Source: UBA12191 sp964422295 (GTDB lineage: Bacteria; Planctomycetota; UBA8108; UBA1146). Taken from it: a stretch of 64,000 bases of DNA. Numbering within the stretch: the first letter of the stretch is position 1; each line of letters begins with the position of its first letter. Under the pieces are notes generated by a model that ran no database searches, was not told where the DNA came from, and was given only the letters and a program-made list of their open reading frames with translations. The stretch spans positions 35,722 through 99,721 of the forward strand of contig CAYRAM010000009.1 in NCBI GenBank assembly GCA_964422295.1, in the 5' to 3' direction. The position numbers and the translations under genes are program-made. Below, piece after piece: positions 8,205-17,743 of this stretch.

Positions 8205-9503
8205 TCATGCAGGAGTGATGACCGAACTTACCAAATTCTCAGGTTGCACATGATCGTGCAGTCGCTCAGTAACCTCCGCAGGTTGAATCCTGTTCAACAG
8301 GTCCACCACCTCGAAGGGATCTGCACCCATGAACCGGGAACTACAATAACTTCCCGCGATATTCTCAAGCGAGTTGAAACTTTTCAAAAGTTGGCCTGTG
8401 GCAGCACGTCGCTGGCGATCGATATCTGCATCCACGATCCCCTCAGAGAGGACCTGCGGCAATTCAGCCCTGACGAGATCGAGTACTTTGTCAGGGTCGC
8501 TGACGTCGCCGCCAATTGCCGAATGCCCCACATCGCCATAGATCATGTAACCGCCACCGAAGGAGTCATCGACGAGATTGGCTTGCTGTAACTTCTCAAA
8601 AAGTGCTCCGCTTTGGCCAAAAACACACTCGAGAACGAGGTCGGTGATCAGCTCTTTGCGCACCAACTCCGACCCGCTCGACCCAGGATGGACATCTTTC
8701 CACCCGAAGAGCATTTTTGTTCGCCCTACCTGCATCGACTGCTGAACATGATCCTCTGCGGGCACAGTCGCTTCGGCTGTTGCAACCTTTTCGATTTCTG
8801 GTGCCGGACCGAGGTCCTTCTCAGAGAGCAAACGCTCTGCATGAAGAAAGAATTCCTCCTCATTCTGATCGCCCACAGCGAACAAAATCATGTTGGACGG
8901 ATGATAAAAAGCCTCCCAACATCGGTCTAGAAGCGGGGCAGTAATTCCAGCAATAGTATCGACCGTGCCAGCGATGTCTTTTTGAACAGGATGACTTTGA
9001 TACATCCCTTCAAGAAGATTGAAGTAGACTCGCCAACCGGGCATATCTTCATACATACGTATTTCCTGGCCGATGATGCCTTTTTCTTTTTCGACATTCT
9101 CCTCTGTAAAATGAGGTTCCTGAACAAACCTCACGAGGTGGCGAAGGCATTCGTAAAATCGATCAGTGCAAGAGAAGAGATAGGAGGTCCCGTTAAAGCC
9201 TGTAAATGCGTTTGCACTGGCCCCCAACCTGCTGAACTCCTGGAAAGCATCTTCCTGAACACCTTCGAACATTTTGTGCTCAAGAAAGTGGGCGACCCCG
9301 TCCGGCAGGATGACTTCATCCCCCCCACCGATGCGATAGCGGTCATCGACACTGCCAAAATTGGTTGCAAAGCACGCATAGGTTCGCAGGTATCCCGGCT
9401 TATGGCAGAAGGCGACCCTTGCCCCACTGGAATGCACCCTTTCGACAACTCGTTCCCCAAGTGTTCCATTTTCAAGGACGGTAGATTCATCGGTCCAACT
9501 CAA
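8205..9503 (-). CDS. M16-family zinc peptidase, catalytic partner (YmfH-like)
   Basis: Insulinase-like peptidase of 432 residues. The inverted zinc motif HxxEH is intact (H72-F-L-E75-H76) with a downstream acidic ligand in IIGQEIRMYED (E147). The N-terminal catalytic-like half is followed by the usual second half (VQQSMQVGRTKMLFGWKDV). It starts at TTG 9503 with GGAGGAG upstream and overlaps the stop of its inactive partner (TTGA), as expected for a co-translated heterodimer. B. subtilis YmfF/YmfH homologues have been connected with EF-P modification in database naming; whether this pair has that role is inference. Confidence 0.85.
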   Translation of the reverse strand: MSWTDESTVLENGTLGERVVERVHSSGARVAFCHKPGYLRTYACFATNFGSVDDRYRIGGGDEVILPDGVAHFLEHKMFEGVQEDAFQEFSRLGASANAFTGFNGTSYLFSCTDRFYECLRHLVRFVQEPHFTEENVEKEKGIIGQEIRMYEDMPGWRVYFNLLEGMYQSHPVQKDIAGTVDTIAGITAPLLDRCWEAFYHPSNMILFAVGDQNEEEFFLHAERLLSEKDLGPAPEIEKVATAEATVPAEDHVQQSMQVGRTKMLFGWKDVHPGSSGSELVRKELITDLVLECVFGQSGALFEKLQQANLVDDSFGGGYMIYGDVGHSAIGGDVSDPDKVLDLVRAELPQVLSEGIVDADIDRQRRAATGQLLKSFNSLENIAGSYCSSRFMGADPFEVVDLLNRIQPAEVTERLHDHVQPENLVSSVITPA

Positions 9504-10798
9504 GAGTTCTCCTCCGGTGCGAGAATGAAAGTCACATCGGGATGGACCAATTCCATCGCTGCCACCACATCTTGCCTGGTCACTCTGGCAACCTTTTCGC
9601 GGAGCTCCTCTAGACTGGGAGATCTACCGGAGAGACGTGACCTCAAATCAAAATCTGCGAGGCCTGCCGGGCTGTCTTGAACCATCCGCAACCGCGAATC
9701 GATCCCGGCCAATGTCATGGAGAACTCCTCTTCGCTAAACTCACCTCCACGGACAATTTCGATTTGCTTTCCGATTCCTGAATTCGCTTTTTCAACGGTT
9801 TCATGGTCCACACCTGCACTGATAAACATCATTCCCAAGTTACTGTCGACTTGGGAACTGATGGAATAGCAGAGGCTTTCCTTTTCCCTGACCTGTGTAA
9901 ACAAGCGAGAGTGTGGGAATCCCCCCAGAATCCCGTTGGCAACCATCATCGGTTCATGAAGAGGATTGTCGTAGGAAACCATCGTCCGCAGCGCCAACAC
10001 CAGATTCGATTGTTGAACCTTTGCATAGTCGATCACTCGCCGAGGTTGCGACGCAGCTCGGATTCCATGAACCTCTGCCAGAGATCCAGGTACTGCCTTG
10101 TTTGCCTGAAACAGCGAAGTCAACTTCTCAAAGACCTGCTCCGACGGCTTATTGCCACTGAAATGGACATGAAGCGGTTGGTGCGTGACCAACTCTTTCC
10201 ACACCTCTGTCATCGCTGCAGAGTCGATACTCTCCAGGTCTTCCAAAGTCCCCAGTTGATGATACCGCCATGGTTCATCAGGGCAGGCTTCCTCCAGGCA
10301 CCTCTGATGAGCCCAGCCGGACTTATTGTCGATGATTCCCTCGATCGACCTGCGATGTTGAATCACCTCTGACTCAACGATGTCATTCGGGAATCGATCA
10401 CCGACCAAGTTGGGCTCGTGCACCAGCTGCTGCATGAATTCGACGGCTTCAGAGAAGACGGATTCGTTTTCAGGCAGATGACTCTCCTCTGGGAATTCCG
10501 CGAGCAAGGAAATCAACTGCCTTTGTCCCCATCGATCGACAGAAGTGGTCCCTGAGAGTCCCCACAACTCCTCTGTACGCAGATTCAGCATTCTCTGTGA
10601 GGGATGATTCTGCGTTCCACGCATCAGGCAGGCAGGCACGAGGCAGCGCCTGGCATTTTGAGGTCCCAGATCGGATACCCACGTCATGCGCAAGTGGCTG
10701 GTCTTGCGACGCTGCTCCGGGCGCACATGAAGGAATCCGCCTCCTCCCACCTCTCGGGTCTCAAACCCGGGGATGTTCATGGAAGGAGAGGATGTCAA
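9500..10798 (-). CDS. M16-family peptidase-like protein lacking the zinc motif (YmfF-like)
   Basis: A 432-residue paralogue of the neighbouring M16 peptidase. The HxxEH motif is absent: the corresponding segment reads LVPACLMRGTQNHPSQRM, so it is probably the non-catalytic half of a heterodimer. The second half (SLCYSISSQVDSNLGMMFISAG) has the expected M16 pattern. TTG 10798 has GGAGG 5 nt upstream and overlaps the stop of the DAHP synthase gene (TTGA). The in-frame ATG at 10780 has no SD. Gene order: aroF-like, inactive M16, active M16. Confidence 0.8.
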   Translation of the reverse strand: MTSSPSMNIPGFETREVGGGGFLHVRPEQRRKTSHLRMTWVSDLGPQNARRCLVPACLMRGTQNHPSQRMLNLRTEELWGLSGTTSVDRWGQRQLISLLAEFPEESHLPENESVFSEAVEFMQQLVHEPNLVGDRFPNDIVESEVIQHRRSIEGIIDNKSGWAHQRCLEEACPDEPWRYHQLGTLEDLESIDSAAMTEVWKELVTHQPLHVHFSGNKPSEQVFEKLTSLFQANKAVPGSLAEVHGIRAASQPRRVIDYAKVQQSNLVLALRTMVSYDNPLHEPMMVANGILGGFPHSRLFTQVREKESLCYSISSQVDSNLGMMFISAGVDHETVEKANSGIGKQIEIVRGGEFSEEEFSMTLAGIDSRLRMVQDSPAGLADFDLRSRLSGRSPSLEELREKVARVTRQDVVAAMELVHPDVTFILAPEENS

Positions 10799-11922
10799 AT
10801 TTCCTCCCTGGTGCTGGTCACAGGGCCGCCTGAGAAGGCATCGAGTGCACGAGAAGTGTTGGACTGAATCGATTCATGCAAAGAATACAGATCAGGAACC
10901 AGATTCTTGAACTCCTCCGGTGACAAGGCCTGACGACCGTCTGAAAGAGCCTGTTCAGGCTGATCGTGAACTTCAATCAGCAATCCGTCTGCGCCCGCGG
11001 CAACCGCTGCGCAAGCGAGTGCCGGAACCCGATATGCTTCCGCAGATCCATGGGAAGGATCAACGAATACTGGCAGATGGGTTCGCTTCTTCAATTCGGG
11101 AACGATGCCGAGATCGAGAACCACTTGCCTCGTGGCAGCGGCACAACGGATTCCCCGCTCACACAGTATGACATTGGGATTGCCGCCGGAGAGGATGTAC
11201 TCCGCTGCGAGCAGAAACTCATCGCTGGTTGAGGAAAATCCCCTTTTCAACAGGATCGGTATGCGGCTCTGGCCCAGTTCCCTAAGCAGGGAATAGTTGT
11301 GCATGTTTCTGCTGCCAACCTGCAACAGATCGGCAACTGGAGCCAACTTTTCCACATCCCTTGGATCGAGAACTTCTGTAACGATCCCCAGCCCTGTTTC
11401 TTCACGGGCGCGAGTCAAAATTTGCAGAGCCTTGTCCCCGAGTCCCTGAAAAGCATAAGGGGAAGTGCGCGGTTTGAATGCGCCTCCCCGAAACAAGTGA
11501 GCACCAGAGGTCGCCACACTCGCAGCCAATCTCAGAGTGCGCTCCTCCTCTTCGACGGCACAGGGTCCGGCAACGACTGTGAAGTTTCCTTCACCTGCGA
11601 TGACACTTCCTACCTGAACTTTGGAGGTGTTGTCAGCTCCGTGACTGCCGTCACTGTCATCGGCAACATGTCTTTTGCCCACGTGCAGATTTGCCGGTCC
11701 CAGAAACAGGACCTTTTCAATCCCTCGCCACGAATCGAGCGCCAGCGTTCGCAGAGGTTCCACATCCCCGTGAACCTCCAAATAATTGCGCCCCTGTCCC
11801 TCTACCAGATAGACCTGCACTCCAAAGGAGGCAAGGCGATCCCTGACTCTTCTGCGGAAAGTGGATGCCAATCCCTCTTCGAGGGCTATCAGCAGAGTGG
11901 GCTCATCAGTGGAGCGATCCAT
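10795..11922 (-). CDS. aroF: 3-deoxy-7-phosphoheptulonate (DAHP) synthase, class I-beta type
   Basis: Condenses PEP and erythrose-4-phosphate, the first step of the shikimate pathway. Residues 1-75 form a ferredoxin-like N-terminal regulatory domain as in the Thermotoga/Bacillus type. The catalytic barrel follows with VVAGPCAVE, FRGGAFKPRTSPYAFQG, LQVGSRNMHN, ILLKRGFSS and FVDPSHGSA. ATG 11922 has AGGTGA upstream. The end overlaps the M16 gene. The pathway is split here: aroC is 8 kb away. Feedback inhibitor (Phe/Tyr or chorismate/prephenate) cannot be inferred. Confidence 0.95.
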   Translation of the reverse strand: MDRSTDEPTLLIALEEGLASTFRRRVRDRLASFGVQVYLVEGQGRNYLEVHGDVEPLRTLALDSWRGIEKVLFLGPANLHVGKRHVADDSDGSHGADNTSKVQVGSVIAGEGNFTVVAGPCAVEEEERTLRLAASVATSGAHLFRGGAFKPRTSPYAFQGLGDKALQILTRAREETGLGIVTEVLDPRDVEKLAPVADLLQVGSRNMHNYSLLRELGQSRIPILLKRGFSSTSDEFLLAAEYILSGGNPNVILCERGIRCAAATRQVVLDLGIVPELKKRTHLPVFVDPSHGSAEAYRVPALACAAVAAGADGLLIEVHDQPEQALSDGRQALSPEEFKNLVPDLYSLHESIQSNTSRALDAFSGGPVTSTREEI

Positions 11923-12024
11923 CCGTCACCTTTCGTCGACCATCGATTTCCTTGAGTCGCGGACTGCAGGGAGTTCTGACTACAAAAACTACCATGTTCA
12001 CCCTGTAGCAGAAAGACAACTGGG

Positions 12025-13830
12025 CTATTTGCGGTCGAATCGTCTTTGTAACTCCTGCCACGAGATAAACAATTCCGAGGGCCGTCCATGTGGACAATTC
12101 TCCGGCTGGAAAGCCCTGTCTCTGGCCCGAACCAGGTCCTCCATTGCTTCTTGATTGAGGGGCTGACCCGCTTTGACAGCAGCCTTGCACGCCATCGTCT
12201 GCAGGAGTCGCTCCTTAAGGTCGGGTAGCGGTGCGCCGGTAGAGACCACAGGCTCCATCAGCGCAAGAATGTCCCGCAATAAATTTGCAGGGGATCGACC
12301 TTCAAATCCATGGGGGATCGCCCGAATCAATGCGACTCCGTCACCGAACTCTTCCGCCACCAGTCCCAGCTCCCCCAATGATTCACGCGTCTCGACGAAG
12401 ATGGCCCAGGCCCGGGGATCGAGTTGAACCGTCTCGGGAACCAACAATCCCTGTGTAGCCCCACCCTTTTCACGCCGCTCCAGAATCTCTTCGTAGAGCA
12501 CTTTCTCATGGAGAGCATGTTGGTCGATGACCCGCAAACCCTCTTTCTCCTCCAGGATCAGAAATGCGTCATTGACCTGGAAAACCCTTACCGAATCTCC
12601 CACAAGTTGTTGGGCCCCGCCCTGCACCGATCCTTCAACAGCAGCTATTCCAGGATGGGATGGGATTGAGTCCATCGTCGTCTCTGATTCACCCACATTT
12701 TCGCCGACGACAGTACCCACGGCATGATCAGAGCGCACGAGAATGTCCCCGTGATCGACGGTGGCAGATACTCCACCGGTAGCCTCAGGGGCGGTCAGCG
12801 CACTCGTGCTCGCCTCTGCAGAATCCATCTGCAGGCGCGGAACTGAACCCTCCTGTTCGAGAGTCGCCCGAATAGCACGGCGAACCCGACGATGGATCGA
12901 TTCGCGATTACGAAATCTGACCTCCAATTTGGAAGGATGAACATTTACATCGACTTCACCTGGATCCACTTCCACGCCGACTACGGCAACCGGGAAAAAT
13001 CCGGGGATCTGGTATCCCTTGAATCCTTCCCTGACTCCATGCTGCAGCACCGCATCCTTGAGAGTGCGACCATTCAAAAAGGTCCAGATCCCATCTGAAT
13101 TTCTTCTCTGGACATCCGGCCTCGCGATCCACCCCGAAACCCCATCTGACTCCCTGATGGGCAGCATGCGATCCTGCAAATCTTCTCCCAATACTTCTGC
13201 GATCCGTTGGGGAAGGGACTGATCTGCGGGATATTTCAGAATGGTTCTGCCGTCATGAGTCAGACTGAACCCCACCGTCGGGTGAGCCATCGCTGCGGCC
13301 TTGATGACTGCGGAGCAGCGAGCCACTTCTGCAGAATTTGATTTGAGAAACTTTCTTCGGGCGGGAACCGAGGAGAAGAGATCTTCCACTCTGATCCTGG
13401 TCCCGTGACGCAGTGCAACTGGAGAAGTCATCTCCGACTCCCCATGGCGACCCACAATCCTCGAGGCGACATCGGCCTCCACTGTCCTGGAGGCGATTTC
13501 AACTGAGGCGACTGCACACATACTCGATAGGGCTTCACCCCTGAATCCCAAGGTCAGGATTCGATCGAGTTCCTCTGCTTCGCTCAATTTTGAAGTGGCG
13601 TGGCTCATCAGTGCCAATGGCAATTGATCTTCTGCTATACCCTGGCCATCATCGGTCACCTGAATCAGCCGCTTTCCCCCTTCTTCCAGGTCAACGTCGA
13701 TTCTCGTGGAGCCGGCATCGAGACAGTTTTCGACAAGTTCCTTGACCACCGAAGCGGGACGTTCGATCACCTCGCCTGCTGCAATTTGATCGATGAGCAA
13801 TTGCGGCAGTTGCTGGATCTTGCGACTCAT
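12025..13830 (-). CDS. mutL: DNA mismatch repair protein MutL
   Basis: Couples MutS mismatch recognition to strand incision. The 601 residues have the GHKL ATPase N-domain (IAAGEVIERPASVVKELVEN, DDGQGI, LGFRGEALSS) and a C-terminal dimerisation/endonuclease domain. The metal-binding endonuclease motif is intact (DQHALHEKVLYE, i.e. DQHAx2Ex4E), as are ACKAAVKAGQPL and CPHGRP (579-584). This marks the nicking type of MutL found in bacteria without MutH. ATG 13830 has GAGGGGG four bases upstream. Residues 330-410 form the variable linker. Confidence 0.97.
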   Translation of the reverse strand: MSRKIQQLPQLLIDQIAAGEVIERPASVVKELVENCLDAGSTRIDVDLEEGGKRLIQVTDDGQGIAEDQLPLALMSHATSKLSEAEELDRILTLGFRGEALSSMCAVASVEIASRTVEADVASRIVGRHGESEMTSPVALRHGTRIRVEDLFSSVPARRKFLKSNSAEVARCSAVIKAAAMAHPTVGFSLTHDGRTILKYPADQSLPQRIAEVLGEDLQDRMLPIRESDGVSGWIARPDVQRRNSDGIWTFLNGRTLKDAVLQHGVREGFKGYQIPGFFPVAVVGVEVDPGEVDVNVHPSKLEVRFRNRESIHRRVRRAIRATLEQEGSVPRLQMDSAEASTSALTAPEATGGVSATVDHGDILVRSDHAVGTVVGENVGESETTMDSIPSHPGIAAVEGSVQGGAQQLVGDSVRVFQVNDAFLILEEKEGLRVIDQHALHEKVLYEEILERREKGGATQGLLVPETVQLDPRAWAIFVETRESLGELGLVAEEFGDGVALIRAIPHGFEGRSPANLLRDILALMEPVVSTGAPLPDLKERLLQTMACKAAVKAGQPLNQEAMEDLVRARDRAFQPENCPHGRPSELFISWQELQRRFDRK

Positions 13831-13879
13831 GTTGCCCCCTCACAGGCCTGTGCCCCCCCACAGGCTCGATGGCGAAACC

Positions 13880-14749
13880 TTATACCTTGTTGCTCTTGCG
13901 GGATTCGTGGCGGATAGCCCCCTCAAGCGTATTTTCCAAAAGTTTTGCAACAGTCATCGGACCCACGCCTCCGGGAACGGGGGTGATACATGCTGCACGC
14001 TGCGATGCGGCCTCGTAGTTCACGTCGCCAACGAGACGTCCATCCTCCAGGCGATTGATGCCCACATCGATGACTGCCGCACCTTCCTTGATCCACTCCC
14101 CCTGAATCATCTCGGGAACCCCGACTGCAGCGACAACGATGTCCGCTCTGCCAACATGGGCAGCGAGATCCCTCGTTTTCGAATGACAAATGGTGACTGT
14201 CGCCCCCTCAGAGAGGAGCAGTTGAGCTACCGGCTTGCCGACGATGTTCGATCGACCCACCACTACCGCATCAGCCCCTTTCATCTCCACTCCCGCATGG
14301 CGCAACAGATCGATACAACCGAGAGGGGTACATGGAACAAAGGTCGGCTGGCCGACTGCAAGATGACCCACATTGACCGGATGAAATCCATCGGCATCCT
14401 TCTCGGGAAGAATTCTCAACAACAAGGGTTCGGTATCGAGATGATCAGGCAAGGGCAACTGCAGCAATATCCCATGAACGTGCGGGTCTTCATTCAACTG
14501 GTCGATGATCTCTTCGACCTGCCCCTGTGACGCATCATCGGGAAGCTGATGATGAATCGAACGGATACCCACTTTTTCACATGCCCGTTCCTTATTGCGC
14601 ACGTAAACTGCACTGGCAGGATCCCCTCCAACGAGCAAAACACCGAGCCCGGGAGGATTCCCCATCCTTTCAGTAAACTCACTGACACGCCCCTTGAGCT
14701 CTTTTCGCAACTCTTTCGCACGTGCTTTTCCATCGATCACTTGAGCCAT
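13880..14749 (-). CDS. folD: Bifunctional methylenetetrahydrofolate dehydrogenase/cyclohydrolase
   Basis: Interconverts 5,10-methylene-THF and 10-formyl-THF, feeding purine and formyl-Met synthesis. In 289 residues the substrate Lys region YVRNKERAC, the GILLQLPLPDHL signature, KDADGFHPVN and the Rossmann NADP site VVVGRSNIVGKPVAQLLL are all present, ending TPVPGGVGPMTVAKLLENT. ATG 14749 has GAGGAAGAG upstream. The gene lies 37 nt from moaC, likely in one transcript. purH and purF, which need 10-formyl-THF or its pathway, are elsewhere in the window. Confidence 0.97.
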   Translation of the reverse strand: MAQVIDGKARAKELRKELKGRVSEFTERMGNPPGLGVLLVGGDPASAVYVRNKERACEKVGIRSIHHQLPDDASQGQVEEIIDQLNEDPHVHGILLQLPLPDHLDTEPLLLRILPEKDADGFHPVNVGHLAVGQPTFVPCTPLGCIDLLRHAGVEMKGADAVVVGRSNIVGKPVAQLLLSEGATVTICHSKTRDLAAHVGRADIVVAAVGVPEMIQGEWIKEGAAVIDVGINRLEDGRLVGDVNYEAASQRAACITPVPGGVGPMTVAKLLENTLEGAIRHESRKSNKV

Positions 14750-14785
14750 CTCTTCCTCATTCCTGTCCCCGGCCGGTGCCAGGTC

Positions 14786-15274
14786 TCAGCGTGTCCAGTG
14801 ACCCGATCGGCCTCCTGATTTTTCCACCAAACGGACCTGACCGATCTCCATGCCGCGGTCGACAGCCTTACACATGTCGTAGATGGTGAGCAATCCGTTG
14901 CTGACAGCAACCAATGCTTCCATTTCCACCCCTGTTCTTGCCCGAACTCTGGTTTGAACCCTGACTTCGAGCCACGCCTTTTCGCCCTCATGACCTGAGT
15001 CGATCTCGACATCGACGTGATCGAGAGAAAGGGGATGACACAGTGGAATCCAACGAGAGGTTTCTTTTGCGCCCTGAATCGCCGCGATTCTCGCGACCGT
15101 CAGGACCTCCCCTTTTTCGATCTCCCCGGATGTGATTTTCTCCAGAGTTGCCTGCTTCATGAAGATGCGACCTTCGGCAACAGCCTTTCGATCGGTGATC
15201 TCCTTGTCGCCGACATCGACCATACTGGCTTCTCCATCTTCATTGATGTGAGACAGTTTTTCACTATCCGTCAT
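14786..15274 (-). CDS. moaC: Cyclic pyranopterin monophosphate synthase
   Basis: Second step of molybdenum-cofactor synthesis, closing the pyranopterin ring with MoaA's product. 162 residues; MVDVGDKEITDRKAVAEGR, IPLCHPLSLDHV and the GVEMEALVAVSNGLLTIYDM segment carrying active-site residues are present, with the characteristic C-terminal RLVEKSGGRSG. It starts 7 nt after the polyprenyl synthase stop, with AGGTGA as SD. No other moa/moe gene is nearby, so Moco synthesis is dispersed. Confidence 0.96.
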   Translation of the reverse strand: MTDSEKLSHINEDGEASMVDVGDKEITDRKAVAEGRIFMKQATLEKITSGEIEKGEVLTVARIAAIQGAKETSRWIPLCHPLSLDHVDVEIDSGHEGEKAWLEVRVQTRVRARTGVEMEALVAVSNGLLTIYDMCKAVDRGMEIGQVRLVEKSGGRSGHWTR

Positions 15275-15281
15275 TATTCAC

Positions 15282-16310
15282 CTACAACTCCCTTTGAAGA
15301 ATGTATTCAGACAACTCTTCCAGTCGTTGGCGTGCCGGGCATGGATCTGCTGCGGCGCGAAGGGATTCGAGAGCTTCGTTGATCACCGACCGGGCTTTCT
15401 CCCTGACCCGATTCATAATCTCGTGCTTCTGCAACAGCTGGGCAAGTTCCAGACGCTCTTCATCCGCTTGTGCAGATGCGTGGCAGGATCGCAACAGATC
15501 CAAAAGATGTTTCCGATCTCCGGCACCGAGTGATTCCCTCAGTAACAGAAGCGGCAATGTCAGTTTTCCATTGCTCAAATCTGTACCCAGGGACTTACCC
15601 ACTACTTCAGCCTCGCCCACGAGATCCAGGGAGTCGTCGATGATCTGGAATGCTTCACCCATTCGAGTCCCGTAGGTTTCCATCGCCTTCACTTGCTCCT
15701 CAGAGGCACCGGACAGCATCGCTCCCAGGCGACAGGAAAGGCCGTACAGGATTGCCGTCTTACGGTGGATGATTTCTTCATACTCTTGGAGGGTCAGTTC
15801 GAGGTTGCCGGAATTCCCGACCTGCATGATTTCGCCAATACAGATCTCCCGGGTGCAATCCGCCAATAGACGTGCGGCACCCTCCACTTCAGTGGAGATG
15901 ACAAATCCTCTGGCATAGATGATATCCCCGAGAAGAATGGAAGCCCTGTCTCCAAAACGGGTGTGGATCGTCTCTACATGTCGACGAACATCCGCCTGAT
16001 CCAGCAGGTCGTCGTGAACCAAAGTCGCAGTATGAATCAGTTCAACGACCGCCGCGCAGCGTATGTGATCGATGGAGATCTCTCCGAAACAACGACCGGC
16101 AAGGAAGACGCAAGCGGGCCTGATCTGTTTGCCCCGAAATTGGGAGAGGTGCTCCAGAAGGGCGTGAATGAATGGCTCATTCGACTTGAACTCTTCGCAA
16201 AGATATGTGCGAAGTCTTTCCATGTCATCAGCGATAGGCTCGTACAGGTGTGTCAACACCTGCGTCCGTCCTGCCGAGCTCTCTTCTGCTGCCAAACCCT
16301 CGGGATTCAC
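15282..16310 (-). CDS. Polyprenyl diphosphate synthase (trans-isoprenyl chain elongation)
   Basis: Elongates allylic diphosphates with IPP, giving a quinone or carrier side chain. In 342 residues the first aspartate-rich motif is HDDLLDQADVRR (DDxxD) and the second is IIDDSLD; GKQIRPACVFL carries the IPP-binding Arg/Lys. Chain length cannot be set, but residues upstream of the first motif (HTATLV) are small, favouring a long-chain (octaprenyl-like) product. It starts at GTG 16310, overlapping the alanine dehydrogenase stop (GTGA). Menaquinone or ubiquinone side-chain supply is the likely role. Confidence 0.88.
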   Translation of the reverse strand: MNPEGLAAEESSAGRTQVLTHLYEPIADDMERLRTYLCEEFKSNEPFIHALLEHLSQFRGKQIRPACVFLAGRCFGEISIDHIRCAAVVELIHTATLVHDDLLDQADVRRHVETIHTRFGDRASILLGDIIYARGFVISTEVEGAARLLADCTREICIGEIMQVGNSGNLELTLQEYEEIIHRKTAILYGLSCRLGAMLSGASEEQVKAMETYGTRMGEAFQIIDDSLDLVGEAEVVGKSLGTDLSNGKLTLPLLLLRESLGAGDRKHLLDLLRSCHASAQADEERLELAQLLQKHEIMNRVREKARSVINEALESLRAAADPCPARQRLEELSEYILQREL

Positions 16311-17449
16311 CGGACAGGCCCACCGATTGCGGGGAGATCATCGATGGGATGCAATGGCAGCTCAAAAGCCTTGCTCACCCCTCTGTGGAACACTTTTCCT
16401 GCATAGACATTCAGCCCCTGTGCTCTCAATGGATCGCGTTTGACGAACGCCTCCAGGCCGGAATTGGCAAGATCGACCAGATAAGGTTGGGTCGCATTGG
16501 TCAGCGCAAAGGTGGAAGTCCTTGAAACCGCCCCGGGCATGTTGGCTACACAATAGTGAACCACTCCATCGACGACGTAGGTGGGATCTGAGTGAGTCGT
16601 TGCCCTGCAAGTTTCAACGCAACCTCCCTGATCGACAGCGACGTCTACAATGACAGACCCCTCGGGCATCTCTGCCAGCCACTTTCTGGGGACCAGCACG
16701 GGAGCCCTATCCCCGGCGACGAGAACCGCTCCGATCACAAGGTCCGCCTGTTGGACAGCTTCATGGACCGAAAACGGTGTAGAAAAGCAGGTGTTGACGT
16801 TGGCAGGCATGGTGTCGTCGAGGTAGCGCAATCGATCGAGATCGATATCAAAAATTTTCACCCGGGCGCCCAGTCCCGCTGCCATGCGTGCCGCATTCGC
16901 ACCCACGACTCCGCCACCGAGAACGACGACTCTCCCCGGCTCGACTCCCGGAACGCCGGGAAGGAGTACTCCGCGGCCTCCATTCTGTCGTTGAAGCACT
17001 GTTGCACCAGCCAGAACCGACATCCTTCCTGCAACCTCGCTCATCGGGGTCAACAGCGGCAATGCACCTCCGGAATCCTCTATCGTCTCGTAGGCCACTG
17101 CCGCAACTCCTGAATCGAGACAGGCGTCCGTCAAGCCCCGCGAGGCTGCAAAGTGGAAGTAAGTGAACACAATCAGATCCGGGCGCAGAAAGTCGTATTC
17201 CGCTGCGAGAGGCTCCTTCACCTTGACGATGATTTCGGAGCGATTCCAAACCTCTTCAGCGCCATCGACCAATTCACAGCCGGCATCGAGGTATTCTTGA
17301 TCCTGAATTCCACTGCCGAGCCCTGCTCCCCTTTCAACGAGGACCGTGTGACCTGCTTTGACCAGCAAGAACGCTCCTGAAGGAACAACGGAGACCCTTT
17401 GCTCCTGTTGTTTGATCTCCTTGGGAACACCAATCGTGCGGGAACTCAT
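16307..17449 (-). CDS. ald: Alanine dehydrogenase
   Basis: NAD-dependent interconversion of alanine and pyruvate plus ammonia. The 380 residues begin MSSRTIGVPKEIKQQEQRVS, the family N-terminus. The Rossmann motif VVVLGGGVVGANAARMA and the substrate-side segments VKVKEPLAAEY and VDVAVDQGGCVET are present. The frame is open upstream to 17596, but ATG 17449 has AGGAG 5 nt before it and matches family length. First gene of a leftward block ending around efp. The overlap with the isoprenoid gene is positional; no functional link is evident. Confidence 0.95.
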   Translation of the reverse strand: MSSRTIGVPKEIKQQEQRVSVVPSGAFLLVKAGHTVLVERGAGLGSGIQDQEYLDAGCELVDGAEEVWNRSEIIVKVKEPLAAEYDFLRPDLIVFTYFHFAASRGLTDACLDSGVAAVAYETIEDSGGALPLLTPMSEVAGRMSVLAGATVLQRQNGGRGVLLPGVPGVEPGRVVVLGGGVVGANAARMAAGLGARVKIFDIDLDRLRYLDDTMPANVNTCFSTPFSVHEAVQQADLVIGAVLVAGDRAPVLVPRKWLAEMPEGSVIVDVAVDQGGCVETCRATTHSDPTYVVDGVVHYCVANMPGAVSRTSTFALTNATQPYLVDLANSGLEAFVKRDPLRAQGLNVYAGKVFHRGVSKAFELPLHPIDDLPAIGGPVR

Positions 17450-17743
17450 GTTCACTCCTTTTGAGATTCTTCGGGAATGGTCTTCACCAACTCCTGAAAT
17501 CGGGATGTCGAGACAGCGATCAGGGCCAATCCTATGGTCAGGGGAAAACTGTGGACCCATTTCCCCTACGCCGAATCCGGATTTTAGGGGGGACACCAGA
17601 AAGTGACAAGCGATGGCGTGCTTCTGGCGCCGAGAAGAGGCGAATTCTGCGAGAATTTGAACACGAACTCTGGATGGCCCCCTCCCGAAGGCCGATGCTG
17701 AAGAGTGCCCAGCGACTCCTCTGTGCCGGAAGGATATTGGCAG

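Noticed and set aside
17450..17743. Possible small gene between ald and nadD
   Set aside because: Frames on both strands lack SD sites and recognisable protein pattern; it is treated as the divergent promoter region.
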